DNA of 64,000 nucleotides from NCBI GenBank assembly GCA_027296055.1, contig JAPUJT010000168.1, positions 1-64,000 of the forward strand. The letters run 5' to 3'. Shown piece by piece: positions 34,410-43,559 of the stretch. Position numbers and translations under genes: made by a program. Origin of the DNA: Planctomycetota bacterium (GTDB lineage Bacteria; Planctomycetota; JAPUJT01). Within the stretch, counting starts at the first letter, position 1; each line of letters begins with the position of its first letter. Below the pieces are notes generated by a model that saw nothing but the letters and a program-made list of their open reading frames with translations, made no database searches and was not told the DNA's origin.

Positions 34410-34458
34410 ATGACGCGCACTAAACTCCGGGTTCGGAGCCGAGTTCGGTGCGCGTCAT
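34410..34458. repeat. palindromic repeat, copy 2
   Basis: ATGACGCGCACTAAACTC and GAGTTCGGTGCGCGTCAT form arms with two non-Watson-Crick positions. The centre CCGGGTTCGGAGCC matches that of copy 1 with one change. It ends 6 bp from the stop of the leftward YkgJ-like gene and could act as its terminator. Confidence 0.78.
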
Positions 34459-34464
34459 GAAACT

Positions 34465-34950
34465 TTAGCTGAGCCAGAAGTGGAGGAAGGAGTCCCAGCC
34501 CATCTCCTCGATGAGCTTCTTGACCTTACGCTCGGCCTTGGGCTGGAAGGACTTGTAGACCGTTTCGGCGGCTGGGCAGGTGGGGTCTTTCACCAGGTCG
34601 CCGGTGTCCCCGTCAATGGAGAAGGGATAGATCTGGCAGATCGCCGGCCGGACGGGGTGCACCGAGCAGAGTCCCTTCTTGAGGTACTTGCACGGGTCCC
34701 CCTCGTGGACGTAGTAGTTCTCGTGCTTCTCGAAGTGGTCCTCGCCGGAGTATTCGACGATCCTCTTGTGTTCCGACTCGGTGGCAAGGATATACCCGTT
34801 GCAGCACGGATCGGTGCAGGCGGTGCAAAAGGGAAGGAAGTACTCGCTGTCCTTGTTGCCACCGGCGATCTTCTTGATCTGTCGCCTGGTCAGAGGGCCG
34901 GGATCATAAGGTGACGCCTTGGCTGAGTCCGACTTTTTCTTTTGTGGCAT
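34465..34950 (-). CDS. YkgJ-family cysteine-cluster protein
   Basis: The 161-residue protein has the metal-binding cysteine pattern of the YkgJ/Fe-S oxidoreductase-like family. It shows FCTACTDPCCNGY near residue 42, then DPCKYLKKGLCSVHPVRPAICQIYPF and PTCPAAE. The Cys-rich core is thought to bind zinc or an Fe-S cluster; the reaction is not established for the family. There is a lysine-rich N-terminus and no signal peptide, so it should be cytoplasmic. It stands alone between the palindrome region and the Xer gene. Confidence 0.85.
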   Translation of the reverse strand: MPQKKKSDSAKASPYDPGPLTRRQIKKIAGGNKDSEYFLPFCTACTDPCCNGYILATESEHKRIVEYSGEDHFEKHENYYVHEGDPCKYLKKGLCSVHPVRPAICQIYPFSIDGDTGDLVKDPTCPAAETVYKSFQPKAERKVKKLIEEMGWDSFLHFWLS

Positions 34951-34991
34951 GCGTTCATCATGAACGAATCGCCGTCGGCGTCAAGTGTAGG

Positions 34992-35894
34992 TTAGTTATT
35001 GGCGGCGCGGACGGGAAAGGCTCGGTCGTAGACCTCGCGGATCCTGTGGGTCGTGAGGTGGGTGTAGACCTGAGTCGTGGCAAGGCTGGCGTGCCCGAGT
35101 AGTTCCTGCACCGATCGGAGATCCGCTCCGGCGTCGAGGAGGTGCGTGGCGAAGGAATGTCTCAAAGTGTGCGGGGATGTATCCTTCGGCAGGCCGCTCA
35201 GAAGGGAGTACTTCTCGAGCAGCCGGCCCACGCTCCGAGTCGTCAAGCGCTTGCCCGACCGGTTTATGAACAACGCCTTGTCCGCCACGTGTTTGTCTCG
35301 AAGGAGCCGCTCACGCTGCGGGAGGTAGACGCGGATGGCGCTCACCGCCGGGCCTCCGAGCAGGGCCAGCCGCTCCTTGCGACCCTTCCCCATGGCCCGC
35401 GTCACTCCCGATGAGAGGTCCAGATCCCCCACGTCCAGCCCGACCAGCTCGCTCACGCGCAGCCCGCCGCTGTAAAGGGTCTCCAGGATGGCCCGGTCTC
35501 GTGTCCCGAGGAAGCCGTCCACCTGGGGCGAGGCGAGCAGCGACTCCACCTGGGCGAGGTTGAGGAAGCTGGGGAGGCGCTTCTCCGGCCGGGGCGGCCG
35601 AATGCTCGCCGCTGGATTCGAGTCAATCCGGCCGTGCCGCACGAGGAATCGAAAGTAGGAGCGCACCGCGGCGACTTTCCGGCCGATCGTGCGTGGGGAG
35701 CTCAACCCCTCGCCGAGGCTCGAGACGAACTGCCGGACGATCAGCCGCGTCGGAGTCTGGTCACCGAGGAACTGACCGAACTGCTGCAGGTCCCGCGTGT
35801 ATGCCCGGACGGTGTGCTCCGAGAAGCCCTTCTCAGCATGAATGTGTCGAATGAAATCCCGAAGGTTGCCGTCGAGGGGGGAGACGTTCTTCAC
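34992..35894 (-). CDS. tyrosine recombinase XerC/XerD family
   Basis: The 300-residue length is typical of chromosomal Xer recombinases, which resolve chromosome dimers at dif by strand exchange. The N-terminal SAM-like domain covers about 1-90. The catalytic residues are all present: Arg146 (SGGLRVSEL), Lys170 (GKGRKERL), His242 and Arg245 (HTLRHSFATHLL), His268 (LLGHAS) and nucleophile Tyr277 (TTQVYTHL). I cannot tell XerC from XerD by reading. There is no att site or phage gene nearby, so a housekeeping role is likelier than integration. It follows two small genes on the same strand after 13 bp. Confidence 0.93.
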   Translation of the reverse strand: MKNVSPLDGNLRDFIRHIHAEKGFSEHTVRAYTRDLQQFGQFLGDQTPTRLIVRQFVSSLGEGLSSPRTIGRKVAAVRSYFRFLVRHGRIDSNPAASIRPPRPEKRLPSFLNLAQVESLLASPQVDGFLGTRDRAILETLYSGGLRVSELVGLDVGDLDLSSGVTRAMGKGRKERLALLGGPAVSAIRVYLPQRERLLRDKHVADKALFINRSGKRLTTRSVGRLLEKYSLLSGLPKDTSPHTLRHSFATHLLDAGADLRSVQELLGHASLATTQVYTHLTTHRIREVYDRAFPVRAANN

Positions 35895-35907
35895 GAGGGG
35901 AGCCCAG

Positions 35908-36135
35908 TCAAGCAGGGAACTTGTAGACCGCGTGGCTCTTCGTGTAGATCTCCTTGGAGATCAAATCCAGGATCTCTGGGAGCACGAGGTTGAAGCGCGA
36001 ATCCAATGCGTAGTCGATCAGGGTGTAGCAGAGGGAGAGCTCGTTTCCACTCTCGTACTTGAAGAAGTACTGCTCCTCCCCCTTGAGCAGGATCAGGAAC
36101 CGGAACTTCTGGGAAGTGGTGGCGCTCTTGCTCAC
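35908..36135 (-). CDS. 75-residue conserved-looking protein upstream of xer
   Basis: The small protein (MSKSATTSQKFRFLILLKGEE, then YALDSRFNLVLPEILDLISKE) starts within a 4-bp ATGA overlap with the stop of the upstream lipoprotein gene and ends 13 bp before xer. This spacing supports a real, translationally coupled gene. Its amino-acid make-up is balanced and unlike the Arg/Pro/Gly-rich chance frames nearby. It is probably a small alpha/beta cytoplasmic protein. I do not recognise it. Confidence 0.7.
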   Translation of the reverse strand: MSKSATTSQKFRFLILLKGEEQYFFKYESGNELSLCYTLIDYALDSRFNLVLPEILDLISKEIYTKSHAVYKFPA

Positions 36136-36692
36136 GATTCGGTCTCCTCGACGTCCAGGAGGATCGGTCGAAGGCTCCAGACCCGTCCGCCTGAACTGAA
36201 GTAGATGCGTCCCTCGGGACTGCCGTCGCTCGTCCAGACGGTCCGTTCGGCGCGTGCCACTCCCGAGTGGAGCAGGTACGGCCAGGTCCCGTCCGCCTGG
36301 GAGATCCAGATATCACCCTCCTTGTTTTCATTGCTTGGTGTGACGACGAAGACTATCCGGTTCCCATCGGGAGACCGCGCTGGCGTCCGGACCGGCCGAC
36401 CCAGGAGCCGGGACATCCGCCGGATGAACCTGGCCGCCTCGGGCTCCTTGCGGAACGCCGTGGCGCCGACCGGCTCGAACCCCAGATCCTCATTCCGCAG
36501 CTCGCTATAGAGGGGCACGGCGAGAGGCGCAGGGAGGCCGGTCACGACGGGCTGAGGCGTCTCGGTCTCGATGGAGAGAGGGGTCGCACACCCCTCCAGG
36601 CCGACAGGTCCGAGCAGGGCGAGGCGGAAGATGTGAAGCAGGATTCGCGTCTTGAAAAGTAGCCTGATTTGCCCTTGGCGCGCTCGAAACAT
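36132..36692 (-). CDS. lipoprotein with TolB-like propeller fragment
   Basis: The 186-residue product has a basic N-terminus, a hydrophobic segment and the lipobox-like LEGC, so it is probably lipid-anchored. The C-terminal half shows one or two TolB/WD-like blades (PARSPDGNRIVFVVTP, GDIWISQADGTWPYLL, ERTVWTSDGSPEGRIYFSSGG). This is too few for a full propeller, so it may be a shortened relative or may pair with other blades. It overlaps the next gene by 4 bp and forms a three-gene operon ending in xer. The function is unknown. Confidence 0.7.
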   Translation of the reverse strand: MFRARQGQIRLLFKTRILLHIFRLALLGPVGLEGCATPLSIETETPQPVVTGLPAPLAVPLYSELRNEDLGFEPVGATAFRKEPEAARFIRRMSRLLGRPVRTPARSPDGNRIVFVVTPSNENKEGDIWISQADGTWPYLLHSGVARAERTVWTSDGSPEGRIYFSSGGRVWSLRPILLDVEETES

Positions 36693-36882
36693 GGGGTCCT
36701 CCTCGCCACGCCCTGGAAAGGGTCTCCCCTCAGGAGATGTGGCGCCTCGATCTTGTTTCGGCGTGACGGCAAATTTTCTTTAGCCAAAGGGGCACAGAAA
36801 ATTACGGCGATCCGCGGCTTGATCGGGATCCAGGCTCTACCTATGATTGGATGGGTCATCGATCAGCCCGGGAGGCCCCTTG

Positions 36883-38241
36883 GTGAGCACCGAAATGAGT
36901 GGCTGGAGAGAGGTGAATGCCCCGCCCTCCCCCCTCGAGCGGCTGCGCGAGAGGCGGGAAGAGCCCTATCCGTGCCTCCTCGAGTCGGCATTGACGAGCC
37001 CGGACCTCGGGCGGTACTCGTATCTGGCCGCCGAGCCCTTCCTGATATTCCGGTCGAAGGGGAAGAATCTCACGATCCGGACGGCCGTCGAGAATCGCAC
37101 CCTCGAAGGCGACCCGCTGGAGGCGGTCGCCTCACTCCTCCGTGAATACCGCTTGCCGGACCTCTCATCTCCCGTGCCTTTCGGACCGGCGGCGATCGGT
37201 TACCTGGGATACGACCTCAACCGCCTCCTCGAGCGACTCCCGTCTCTGGCGTCGGACGATCTCCTCCTGCCGGACATTCACCTGGCCTTCTACGATCGAG
37301 TCGAGGTGTGGGATCACCACGAGGGCCGGGCCTTTCGATTCCGATCCGAAACGGTCCGGCCCCCCGTCGAGCCGGAGCCGACCGATGCCTTCGGGTCCCG
37401 CCCGTCGGGCGTCTGCTCCAACTTCACTCGCGAGGCCTACCTGGATGCGATCCGCACCGTGAAGCGGGCGATCGAGGAGGGGGAGATTTACCAGGCCAAC
37501 CTCTCACAGCGGTTCCAGGTGGCGACGACCAGTTCGCCCATAGACCTCTATGCGAGACTCCGGGAGAGTACCGCCGCCCCCTTCGCCTGCTACATCGACG
37601 CCGGGCCGTTTCAAGTGATCGGAGCCTCCCCGGAGCGCTTCTTGAAGGTGCGCGGACGAAAGGTCGAGACCCGGCCGATCAAGGGGACGCGGAGGCGGGG
37701 GCGATCGTCGGCGGAGGACGACCGGCTGTCACGCGACCTGCTCGAGAGCGAGAAGGACGCGGCCGAACTGGCGATGATCGTGGACGTCGAGAGGAACGAC
37801 CTGGGACGGGTCGCCGAGTACGGCACCGTCCAGGTGACGGAACGGAAGGTCCTGCGAAAGTGGCCGACGGTCTTCCACCTCGAGGCGACGGTGGAGGCGA
37901 CTCTTCGCCAGGAGTGCGGGGTGATGGACTTGATCCGGGCATCGTTTCCCGGTGGGTCGATCACCGGCGCCCCGAAGATCCGGGCGATGGAGATCCTCGA
38001 GGGGATCGAGCCGACACGCCGAGGTGTCTACACCGGGGCGGTCGGCGCCTTCGGTCTCGACGGCGACTGCGACCTGAACATTGCCATCCGGACCCTCGTG
38101 CTGAAGGACGGCGTCGCATCCTTTCAGGCGGGCGGCGGGATCGTCGCCGACTCGGATCCGGAGGCGGAGTACCAGGAGACACTGGACAAGGCTCGCGCCC
38201 TCTTCGAAGCCCTGGAGATCACCGAGGGGGCCCTTCCTTGA
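36883..38241 (+). CDS. pabB: aminodeoxychorismate synthase component I
   Basis: PabB converts chorismate and ammonia to 4-amino-4-deoxychorismate, the first step towards p-aminobenzoate and folate. The GTG at 36883 with GGGAGG seven bases upstream gives 452 residues, the usual size. Hallmarks are the N-terminal LGRYSYLAAEPF and the chorismate-binding core with EGEIYQANLSQRF, VIGASPERFLKV, ETRPIKGTRRRG, MIVDVERNDLGRV and the signature GGSITGAPKIRAMEI. The chorismate-lyase-type neighbour pabC, overlapping by 4 bp, favours PabB over TrpE. The amidotransferase partner PabA is not in the window. Confidence 0.93.
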   Translation: MSTEMSGWREVNAPPSPLERLRERREEPYPCLLESALTSPDLGRYSYLAAEPFLIFRSKGKNLTIRTAVENRTLEGDPLEAVASLLREYRLPDLSSPVPFGPAAIGYLGYDLNRLLERLPSLASDDLLLPDIHLAFYDRVEVWDHHEGRAFRFRSETVRPPVEPEPTDAFGSRPSGVCSNFTREAYLDAIRTVKRAIEEGEIYQANLSQRFQVATTSSPIDLYARLRESTAAPFACYIDAGPFQVIGASPERFLKVRGRKVETRPIKGTRRRGRSSAEDDRLSRDLLESEKDAAELAMIVDVERNDLGRVAEYGTVQVTERKVLRKWPTVFHLEATVEATLRQECGVMDLIRASFPGGSITGAPKIRAMEILEGIEPTRRGVYTGAVGAFGLDGDCDLNIAIRTLVLKDGVASFQAGGGIVADSDPEAEYQETLDKARALFEALEITEGALP

Positions 38242-39077
38242 CGATCGTCTATCTGAACGGGGAGTACGTAGATCAGGAGGAAGCCCGGGTCCCGGTCATC
38301 GACCGCGGGCTGCTCCATGGGTTCGGTCTCTTCGAGACCCTGCGCGTCTATGGAGGTGTCCCGTTCCGGCTCGGGGCACATCTGGATCGGCTCTACGCCT
38401 CCGCCCTGGAGCTCGGATTCTCCCTCCCCGCTTCGCGCGAGGAGCTCGAGGAGGCGATCCCCGAGGTCGTCCGACGCTGTAGCCTGAAGGACGCCCGGGT
38501 GAGGGCGACCGTCACCGCCGGGGATGCCGCCACGTTTCAGGAGGGGTCGGCCCTCGTCACGGCGGTACCCATCGAAGGACTCCCGCCCGAGATCTATGAG
38601 GAGGGGGTCCGCCTGATCAGCACGCCCCTGGACAAGGGGGTGAGCCTGGCCCGGCATAAGACCACCAACTTCATGGCGAAGATGCTGGCCCACAAGCAGG
38701 CGACGGAGGTGGGGGCCTTCGAGGCGATCTTCAGGAACCCCTCCGGCCGGATCTCCGAATGCGCCACCAGCAATATCTTCGTGGCGAAAGAGGGCAAGCT
38801 GAGGACCCCCCTCGTCTCGGAGGGAATCCTGCCCGGGATCACCCGGGAGATCGTCATCCGCCTCGCCGCGGAGCAGGGCATCCCCGCGTCGGAGGGCCTC
38901 CTGGAGAACGAGGACCTCTTCCGGGCAGACGAGGCCTTCATCACCGCTTCCGTGAAGGAGATCGTCCCCGTCGTCCGGGTCGGCGATCGTACGATCGGAA
39001 GTGGTCGTCCGGGACCCCTGACCCGGCGCCTCCTTCAGGCCTACCGGTCCCTCGTCCAGCAAGAATGTCCGGAATAG
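38238..39077 (+). CDS. pabC: 4-amino-4-deoxychorismate lyase (PLP fold type IV)
   Basis: PabC removes pyruvate from aminodeoxychorismate to give p-aminobenzoate. The TTG start at 38238 lies in a TTGA overlap with the pabB stop and gives 279 residues. Family features are LNGEYVDQEEARVPVIDRGLLHGFGLFETLR, the PLP lysine in LARHKTTNFM, ISECATSNIFV, and GILPGITREIV. D-amino-acid and branched-chain aminotransferases share the fold. The coupling to pabB decides the call. Confidence 0.9.
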   Translation: MTIVYLNGEYVDQEEARVPVIDRGLLHGFGLFETLRVYGGVPFRLGAHLDRLYASALELGFSLPASREELEEAIPEVVRRCSLKDARVRATVTAGDAATFQEGSALVTAVPIEGLPPEIYEEGVRLISTPLDKGVSLARHKTTNFMAKMLAHKQATEVGAFEAIFRNPSGRISECATSNIFVAKEGKLRTPLVSEGILPGITREIVIRLAAEQGIPASEGLLENEDLFRADEAFITASVKEIVPVVRVGDRTIGSGRPGPLTRRLLQAYRSLVQQECPE

Positions 39078-39145
39078 GTGACTGTCCCCTTTTCCGGGTG
39101 TAGAATGGTCTTCATCGAGGATTGCAATCTGATGGGAGAAAATCG

Positions 39146-40768
39146 ATGAGGCTCACTCGTACACCGCTGATTTTCCTTCTCCTGACCATCGCCTTCGCAG
39201 GCATCACCGTGGGACCCGCCGTGTGGAGCACTTGTGGCGGAGGCGGCGGCGGCGGCCGCGGCCAGGCGTATCAGACCAGGTGGGTGACACTCCCGGACGC
39301 CCTCGCCGTCGCTCCGGAGAAGAAGACCGGCATCCTGATCTACTTCCCCCCCGAAGGGGTCATGGACGTGCACCCCCTCTTCAAGACGAAGATGATGGCC
39401 GAGCTCAGCGCCGACCGCCCGTTCGTGAAGATGCCGGGCGCCCTTGATGAGCCGCTCCGCGAGGCGATGGATGTTCCTCCCACCCCCACGGTCGTCGTCT
39501 CCGACTGGTTTGGCAACAAGAGTCACATTTGGGTCGCCAGGAAGCTCTCCGATAAATTTCCCTGGGAGCAGATCCAGGAGAGCATTGAGAAAATGCCCAA
39601 GATCGTCAAGAGGCTCGAGAAGAAGCTGAACAGGATGCTGAAGAAGGGAGAGAATAGGCTCAAGCGGAAGAAGTACGGCGATGCTCTCCGTCTCTTCGGC
39701 GAGATCATGGAATTCAAGGGGTACGACGCGATCGAGAGGGCAGACGAGGCCTATGACGAGTGCCTGGTGGCCGGCGATGAGGCCGTCGCCAATGCGGTGG
39801 AGCTGGCCAAGGAAGACTCGAAGAAGGCCGCCTCCGCCCTGAAGAAGCTCGTTCGTGAATTCAAGGACACCAGGACCGGGGATACCGCCAGGGACGCCCT
39901 CGAGGAGATACAGGGGAAGAAGAAGGATGGCGATTCGTCCCCCGAGCCGATGGAGCCCTTCGTGTGGGTGCACTCCATCGATCCGCTGGAAGGGATCTCC
40001 GAGATGATCGAAGAGATGGCTTCGGAGATCAGCGACCTTCCGGAGAGGGTCACCGCTCATGTCCACAACGGCATGGAAGCGGAGGTGGCGGCGATGTACG
40101 AGGAGGCCCGCCGGGAATACCAGACGGCGGTCCGGCTCGCCCCCGACGATCCGGTGCCGGCGCGCTTTCTCGGAGAGCTGTTTCGCCACCATATCGGCGA
40201 TTGGGAAGGGGCCCGCAAGCAGTTCGAGAAGGTGGTCAAGCTCGGAGGCGATTCCTATTCTACGGCGATCGCCCTTCACGGCCTTGGCAAGATGACGATC
40301 GCCGCAGGCGAGTTCGAGAAGGGTCTCGCCCTGATCGAGAAGTCGATCGAGGTCCACCCGACCGCTCTCGCCTACCGCAACCTGGCGGTCTACTGGAATT
40401 CGGAAGAGGACAGTATCATGGCCGTGAGCTACGTGGCCAAGGCCGTCGCGCTCGAGCCGGACGATCCGTACAACCGCGTGTTTGCCGCCGTCTACGCGGC
40501 CCGCGCCGGAAGGGGCGAGCTAGCCCTGCGTACGCTGAAGGAGACCCCGAGGGACCCGTCGATGAGCTACAACGTCGCCTGTATCTACGCGGAGCTAGGA
40601 GACAGGGAGCTGGCGCTCACGCACCTCTCGAAGCACTTCTACGAGTTTGAGAAGTACGACGCGGTCCGCCGCCACGAGATGGCCGAGGCTCGTAGCGACA
40701 TCAACTTCCGCTCCCTCAAGGACGACCCCGAGTTTCTGAAGATCACTTCCCTCGCTGACGAATCCTGA
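39146..40768 (+). CDS. exported thioredoxin-like/TPR protein
   Basis: The start at 39146 follows GGGAGAA and gives a signal peptide (FLLLTIAFAGITVGPAVWS) and then a Gly-rich stretch. The next ~110 residues have a thioredoxin-like pattern without CxxC (GILIYFPPEGVMDVHPLFKTKMM, then PPTPTVVVSDWFGN with a cis-Pro-like site). A Lys/Glu-rich helical part follows, and then TPR repeats to the end (EEARREYQTAVRLAPDDPVPARFLGELF, and a final AELGDRELALTHLSKHF). It is probably a periplasmic scaffold rather than an oxidoreductase. A GT39-like membrane protein with C-terminal TPRs follows. Confidence 0.75.
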   Translation: MRLTRTPLIFLLLTIAFAGITVGPAVWSTCGGGGGGGRGQAYQTRWVTLPDALAVAPEKKTGILIYFPPEGVMDVHPLFKTKMMAELSADRPFVKMPGALDEPLREAMDVPPTPTVVVSDWFGNKSHIWVARKLSDKFPWEQIQESIEKMPKIVKRLEKKLNRMLKKGENRLKRKKYGDALRLFGEIMEFKGYDAIERADEAYDECLVAGDEAVANAVELAKEDSKKAASALKKLVREFKDTRTGDTARDALEEIQGKKKDGDSSPEPMEPFVWVHSIDPLEGISEMIEEMASEISDLPERVTAHVHNGMEAEVAAMYEEARREYQTAVRLAPDDPVPARFLGELFRHHIGDWEGARKQFEKVVKLGGDSYSTAIALHGLGKMTIAAGEFEKGLALIEKSIEVHPTALAYRNLAVYWNSEEDSIMAVSYVAKAVALEPDDPYNRVFAAVYAARAGRGELALRTLKETPRDPSMSYNVACIYAELGDRELALTHLSKHFYEFEKYDAVRRHEMAEARSDINFRSLKDDPEFLKITSLADES

Positions 40769-40805
40769 GCCCCGGCGGGCGAGGGAGGAGACGATTTCAC
40801 AACAG

Positions 40806-42671
40806 GTGCCACCTCAGGCAATCGATCCGACCGAGGTGGAGGCCTTCGCCCTGAGGAGACGGAGGCTCGCCTTCCTCTTCGCCTTCGCCTTCGCTATCCG
40901 TCTGGCCCACATCCTCCTGATCCGGACCAACCCGTTCTTCGAGCATCCCTGGGTCGACGCAGACTTTGGTGTTTCATGGAAGCACGAGTTTTCGAGATAC
41001 GGTTTTCTGGGCGAGGGCGTCTATTACCAGGCCCCCCTCTACCCGTACTTCCTCGCATTGATCTCCAAGGTCTGGGGATTCGACTTCCTCCTCCCCAGGT
41101 TGCTCCAGGCGGTGATCGACGCTGGCTCCTGCATCCTCACCTACGTCCTGGCCCGGAGGGTGGGCGGCGATCGGGTCGGCTGGATCGCCGGGATTATCGC
41201 CGCTCTCTACGGCCCGCTCATCTTCTTCCAGGGGATGCTGCTCGAGACGATACTGAGCCTGTTCCTGATCGAGGCGGCCCTGGTCTCTCTAATCGGATTG
41301 TCGCAAGGGAAGAGTCTCCTGAGGTGGCTCGGCTCGGGACTCCTCCTCGGCCTGGCCTGTCTGGCGCGTCCGAACATGCTCATCGTCCTTCCCTTCCTGA
41401 TGGGCTGGGGGGCGTGGGCTCTACGACGGGCCGACGGGTATAGGGCGCAGAATCGACTGGCGATCTGGCTTCGCATCTCTCTCCTCGCCCTCGGGACCGT
41501 CCTCCCGATCATCCCCGTGACCTGGCGGAACTACCGGGTGGCCTCCGACGTCGTCCTCATCTCTTCCGACGCGGGACACAAGTTCTTCATCGGGAACAAC
41601 CGACTCAACACGACCGGCTCCTACTACCAGTTCGACAACGTCCGGAGTTATCCCCGGCATGAGGCGGAGGACTTCCGCAAGATCGCGGAAGAGAGCATCG
41701 GAACGCTCCTTGAGCCGTCGGAAATATCCAGGTACTTCTTCCGGAGGGGGCTCGAGTTCATCAGGACGCATCCAGGAAGCTACCTCGTCCTGCAGGGCAA
41801 GAAGCTGCTCCTCTACCTGAACCATCGGGAGGCGCCGGGCTACCAGCATATGGAGGTGTTCCGGAGGTTCTCCCTGATCCTGCAGCTCCCCCTCCCCGGA
41901 TTTGGTCTGATTGCCCCCTTGGGCTTGGCCGGTCTGGTGCTCCTCTGGCGACGCCATCCGGGTTACCGACTCCTCGCGATCTACACCGTCGCCTATTCCC
42001 TGTCCGTGATGACCTTCTATGTCCTGGGCCGTTACCGGATCCCGATCGTCCCCACTTTGATCGTCTTCGCCGCCGGGGCGATCGACGCACTCTGGCTTGC
42101 AGTCTCCGACAAGAAGTGGGGAGACTGCAAGAGATGGGCCGCCCTCATCGTCCCCTTCGCTGTCGTCGTCTGGATCCCCCTTCCCTTCATGGACTGGCAG
42201 CTTCCCCAGGCGCACGCCCGGCTCGGCCGGGCCTACATGATTCCCCGCCCGAGAGCCGAGGCGATCCCCGCCTTCGAGGAGGCGGTGCGCTTGGACCCCG
42301 AGAACGCGGCTTTCCATTCCGGTCTCGGGTTCGCTTGCCTCTGGACGGGCGACCTCGACCGGGCGGAGAAGGCCTTCCTCGAGGTGATCCGCTTGCGGCC
42401 CCGAACGGCGTCCTCTCATTGGAAGCTAGGTTTCCTTTACGATCAGATGGGAAGAAAGCAGGAGGCGAAGAAACTCTACCTGGATGCGATCGAGATCGAG
42501 CCGAGCTTCCTGGACGCTCACTGGAGTCTCGCGATGATGCTCGACCGCATGGACGAGACCGATGAGGCGATCCAGATAGTGACCGCCGCGATCAAGACCA
42601 ATCCGCCCAACGTCGGGGAGCTAAAATGGCTACGAGCGTGGTTGGTCCAGAGAAGGCAGGCGCCGCGTTGA
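40806..42671 (+). CDS. GT39-like membrane glycosyltransferase with C-terminal TPRs
   Basis: The product has 621 residues and about ten transmembrane helices. The first loop carries the acidic motif HPWVDADFG and then YYQAPLYPYFLA, as in ArnT/PMT-type (GT39/GT-C) enzymes that use polyprenyl-phosphate sugars. A periplasmic region follows the membrane part. The last ~140 residues are three TPRs (AIPAFEEAVRLDPENAAFHSGLGFA and two more). Sugar and acceptor are unknown. The GTG at 40806 has only a distant ribosome-binding site, so the start is uncertain. Confidence 0.8.
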   Translation: MPPQAIDPTEVEAFALRRRRLAFLFAFAFAIRLAHILLIRTNPFFEHPWVDADFGVSWKHEFSRYGFLGEGVYYQAPLYPYFLALISKVWGFDFLLPRLLQAVIDAGSCILTYVLARRVGGDRVGWIAGIIAALYGPLIFFQGMLLETILSLFLIEAALVSLIGLSQGKSLLRWLGSGLLLGLACLARPNMLIVLPFLMGWGAWALRRADGYRAQNRLAIWLRISLLALGTVLPIIPVTWRNYRVASDVVLISSDAGHKFFIGNNRLNTTGSYYQFDNVRSYPRHEAEDFRKIAEESIGTLLEPSEISRYFFRRGLEFIRTHPGSYLVLQGKKLLLYLNHREAPGYQHMEVFRRFSLILQLPLPGFGLIAPLGLAGLVLLWRRHPGYRLLAIYTVAYSLSVMTFYVLGRYRIPIVPTLIVFAAGAIDALWLAVSDKKWGDCKRWAALIVPFAVVVWIPLPFMDWQLPQAHARLGRAYMIPRPRAEAIPAFEEAVRLDPENAAFHSGLGFACLWTGDLDRAEKAFLEVIRLRPRTASSHWKLGFLYDQMGRKQEAKKLYLDAIEIEPSFLDAHWSLAMMLDRMDETDEAIQIVTAAIKTNPPNVGELKWLRAWLVQRRQAPR

Positions 42672-42690
42672 GCCTCGGTCTGGAGCCGGA

Positions 42691-43524
42691 TCAATCTCCG
42701 CCTTCGGCCAGAGCGGTAGCGGCTCTCTCACGGACCTCGGCCGAGTCGTCGTATTGCATTGTCTCTCCCAGGGCGCCCCGCACGCTCTCATCCTCGTTGA
42801 AATAGGCTAGCGTCGCTATGGTCTCGAGTCGGACCCCGTTGTCGGATTCCGATGTCAGCATCTGGAGGAGCCCGACGATCATCTCGGGATACCGAAGGCC
42901 CCGAAGCCCCTGCAGGATCTTCGTCCTCATTTCCGGGTCGGTGGCCGACCCGAGGAGGAGTTCCATCATCGACCGGGCCGCCTCGGGCGTGCGGGCGCCA
43001 TGCTGGCGGAGTATGTCGAGGGCCGCGAGCCGAGACGCCAGGTCCCACGTATCATCCAGCACCCGCCGCTGATACACCTCGAGGGAGCGGCCGAGCCGGT
43101 TCGACCGTCTGTACTTCTTCGCCATTTCGATTCTCTTCTTCTCCTTCTCTCTCTTCTCGAACCGATCGAGTTTCCGTCGGAGCTCCATCTTCTCGCTCTG
43201 GAGCCTCGCCCTATCCGCCGCCCCCGCCGTGTCGATCGCAGGAACCGGTGTCGGTGTTTTCTCCGCCGCCGCCACCGCCTTCCTCAGCGACTCCAGCTCG
43301 GCCTCCTGTTCCTTGATGTGCCTGCTGGCCTTGTCCAGGTGCACAGAGAGAAGAGTAATTCTTGCCCCTCTCTCTTCCAGCATCGCCTGTCCGGCGAGGT
43401 CCTGCACCGCGTTCGCCTGGTTCCAGGTCCAGAAAGCTGCTCCTCCGCCGATGGAGAGCACGAGCAGGCCGGCGACGACGATGCCAGACATGGTGCCGTT
43501 CGTAGGGTTCTGCTCAGGATGCAT
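42691..43524 (-). CDS. membrane-anchored coiled-coil/HEAT-repeat protein
   Basis: The product has 277 residues. A transmembrane helix (about 14-33) is followed by a coiled coil (about 45-140, rich in Glu/Lys/Arg with heptad-like Leu) and then HEAT/PBS-type repeats (SRLAALDILRQHGARTPEAARSM, EMRTKILQGLRGL, GVRLETIATLAYF, EVRERAATALAEG). The repeats suggest protein binding in the periplasm. No enzyme motif is present. It is convergent with the GT39-like gene. Confidence 0.72.
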   Translation of the reverse strand: MHPEQNPTNGTMSGIVVAGLLVLSIGGGAAFWTWNQANAVQDLAGQAMLEERGARITLLSVHLDKASRHIKEQEAELESLRKAVAAAEKTPTPVPAIDTAGAADRARLQSEKMELRRKLDRFEKREKEKKRIEMAKKYRRSNRLGRSLEVYQRRVLDDTWDLASRLAALDILRQHGARTPEAARSMMELLLGSATDPEMRTKILQGLRGLRYPEMIVGLLQMLTSESDNGVRLETIATLAYFNEDESVRGALGETMQYDDSAEVRERAATALAEGGD

Positions 43525-43559
43525 GACTCACCTCACAACGAAGTTTTCAGGCAGGTGCA

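Larger units (their letters stand above)
34133..34464. other. 332-bp intergenic region holding two palindromic repeats
   Basis: No gene is supported here. An AT-richer stretch (34150-34235) precedes the leftward gene at 34132 and should contain its promoter. The remainder is dominated by the two palindromes at 34235-34289 and 34410-34458. Confidence 0.6.

Noticed and set aside
34992-35894. Mobile-element integrase
   Set aside because: No phage, transposase or attachment-site repeats are nearby. Size and motifs fit a chromosomal Xer recombinase.
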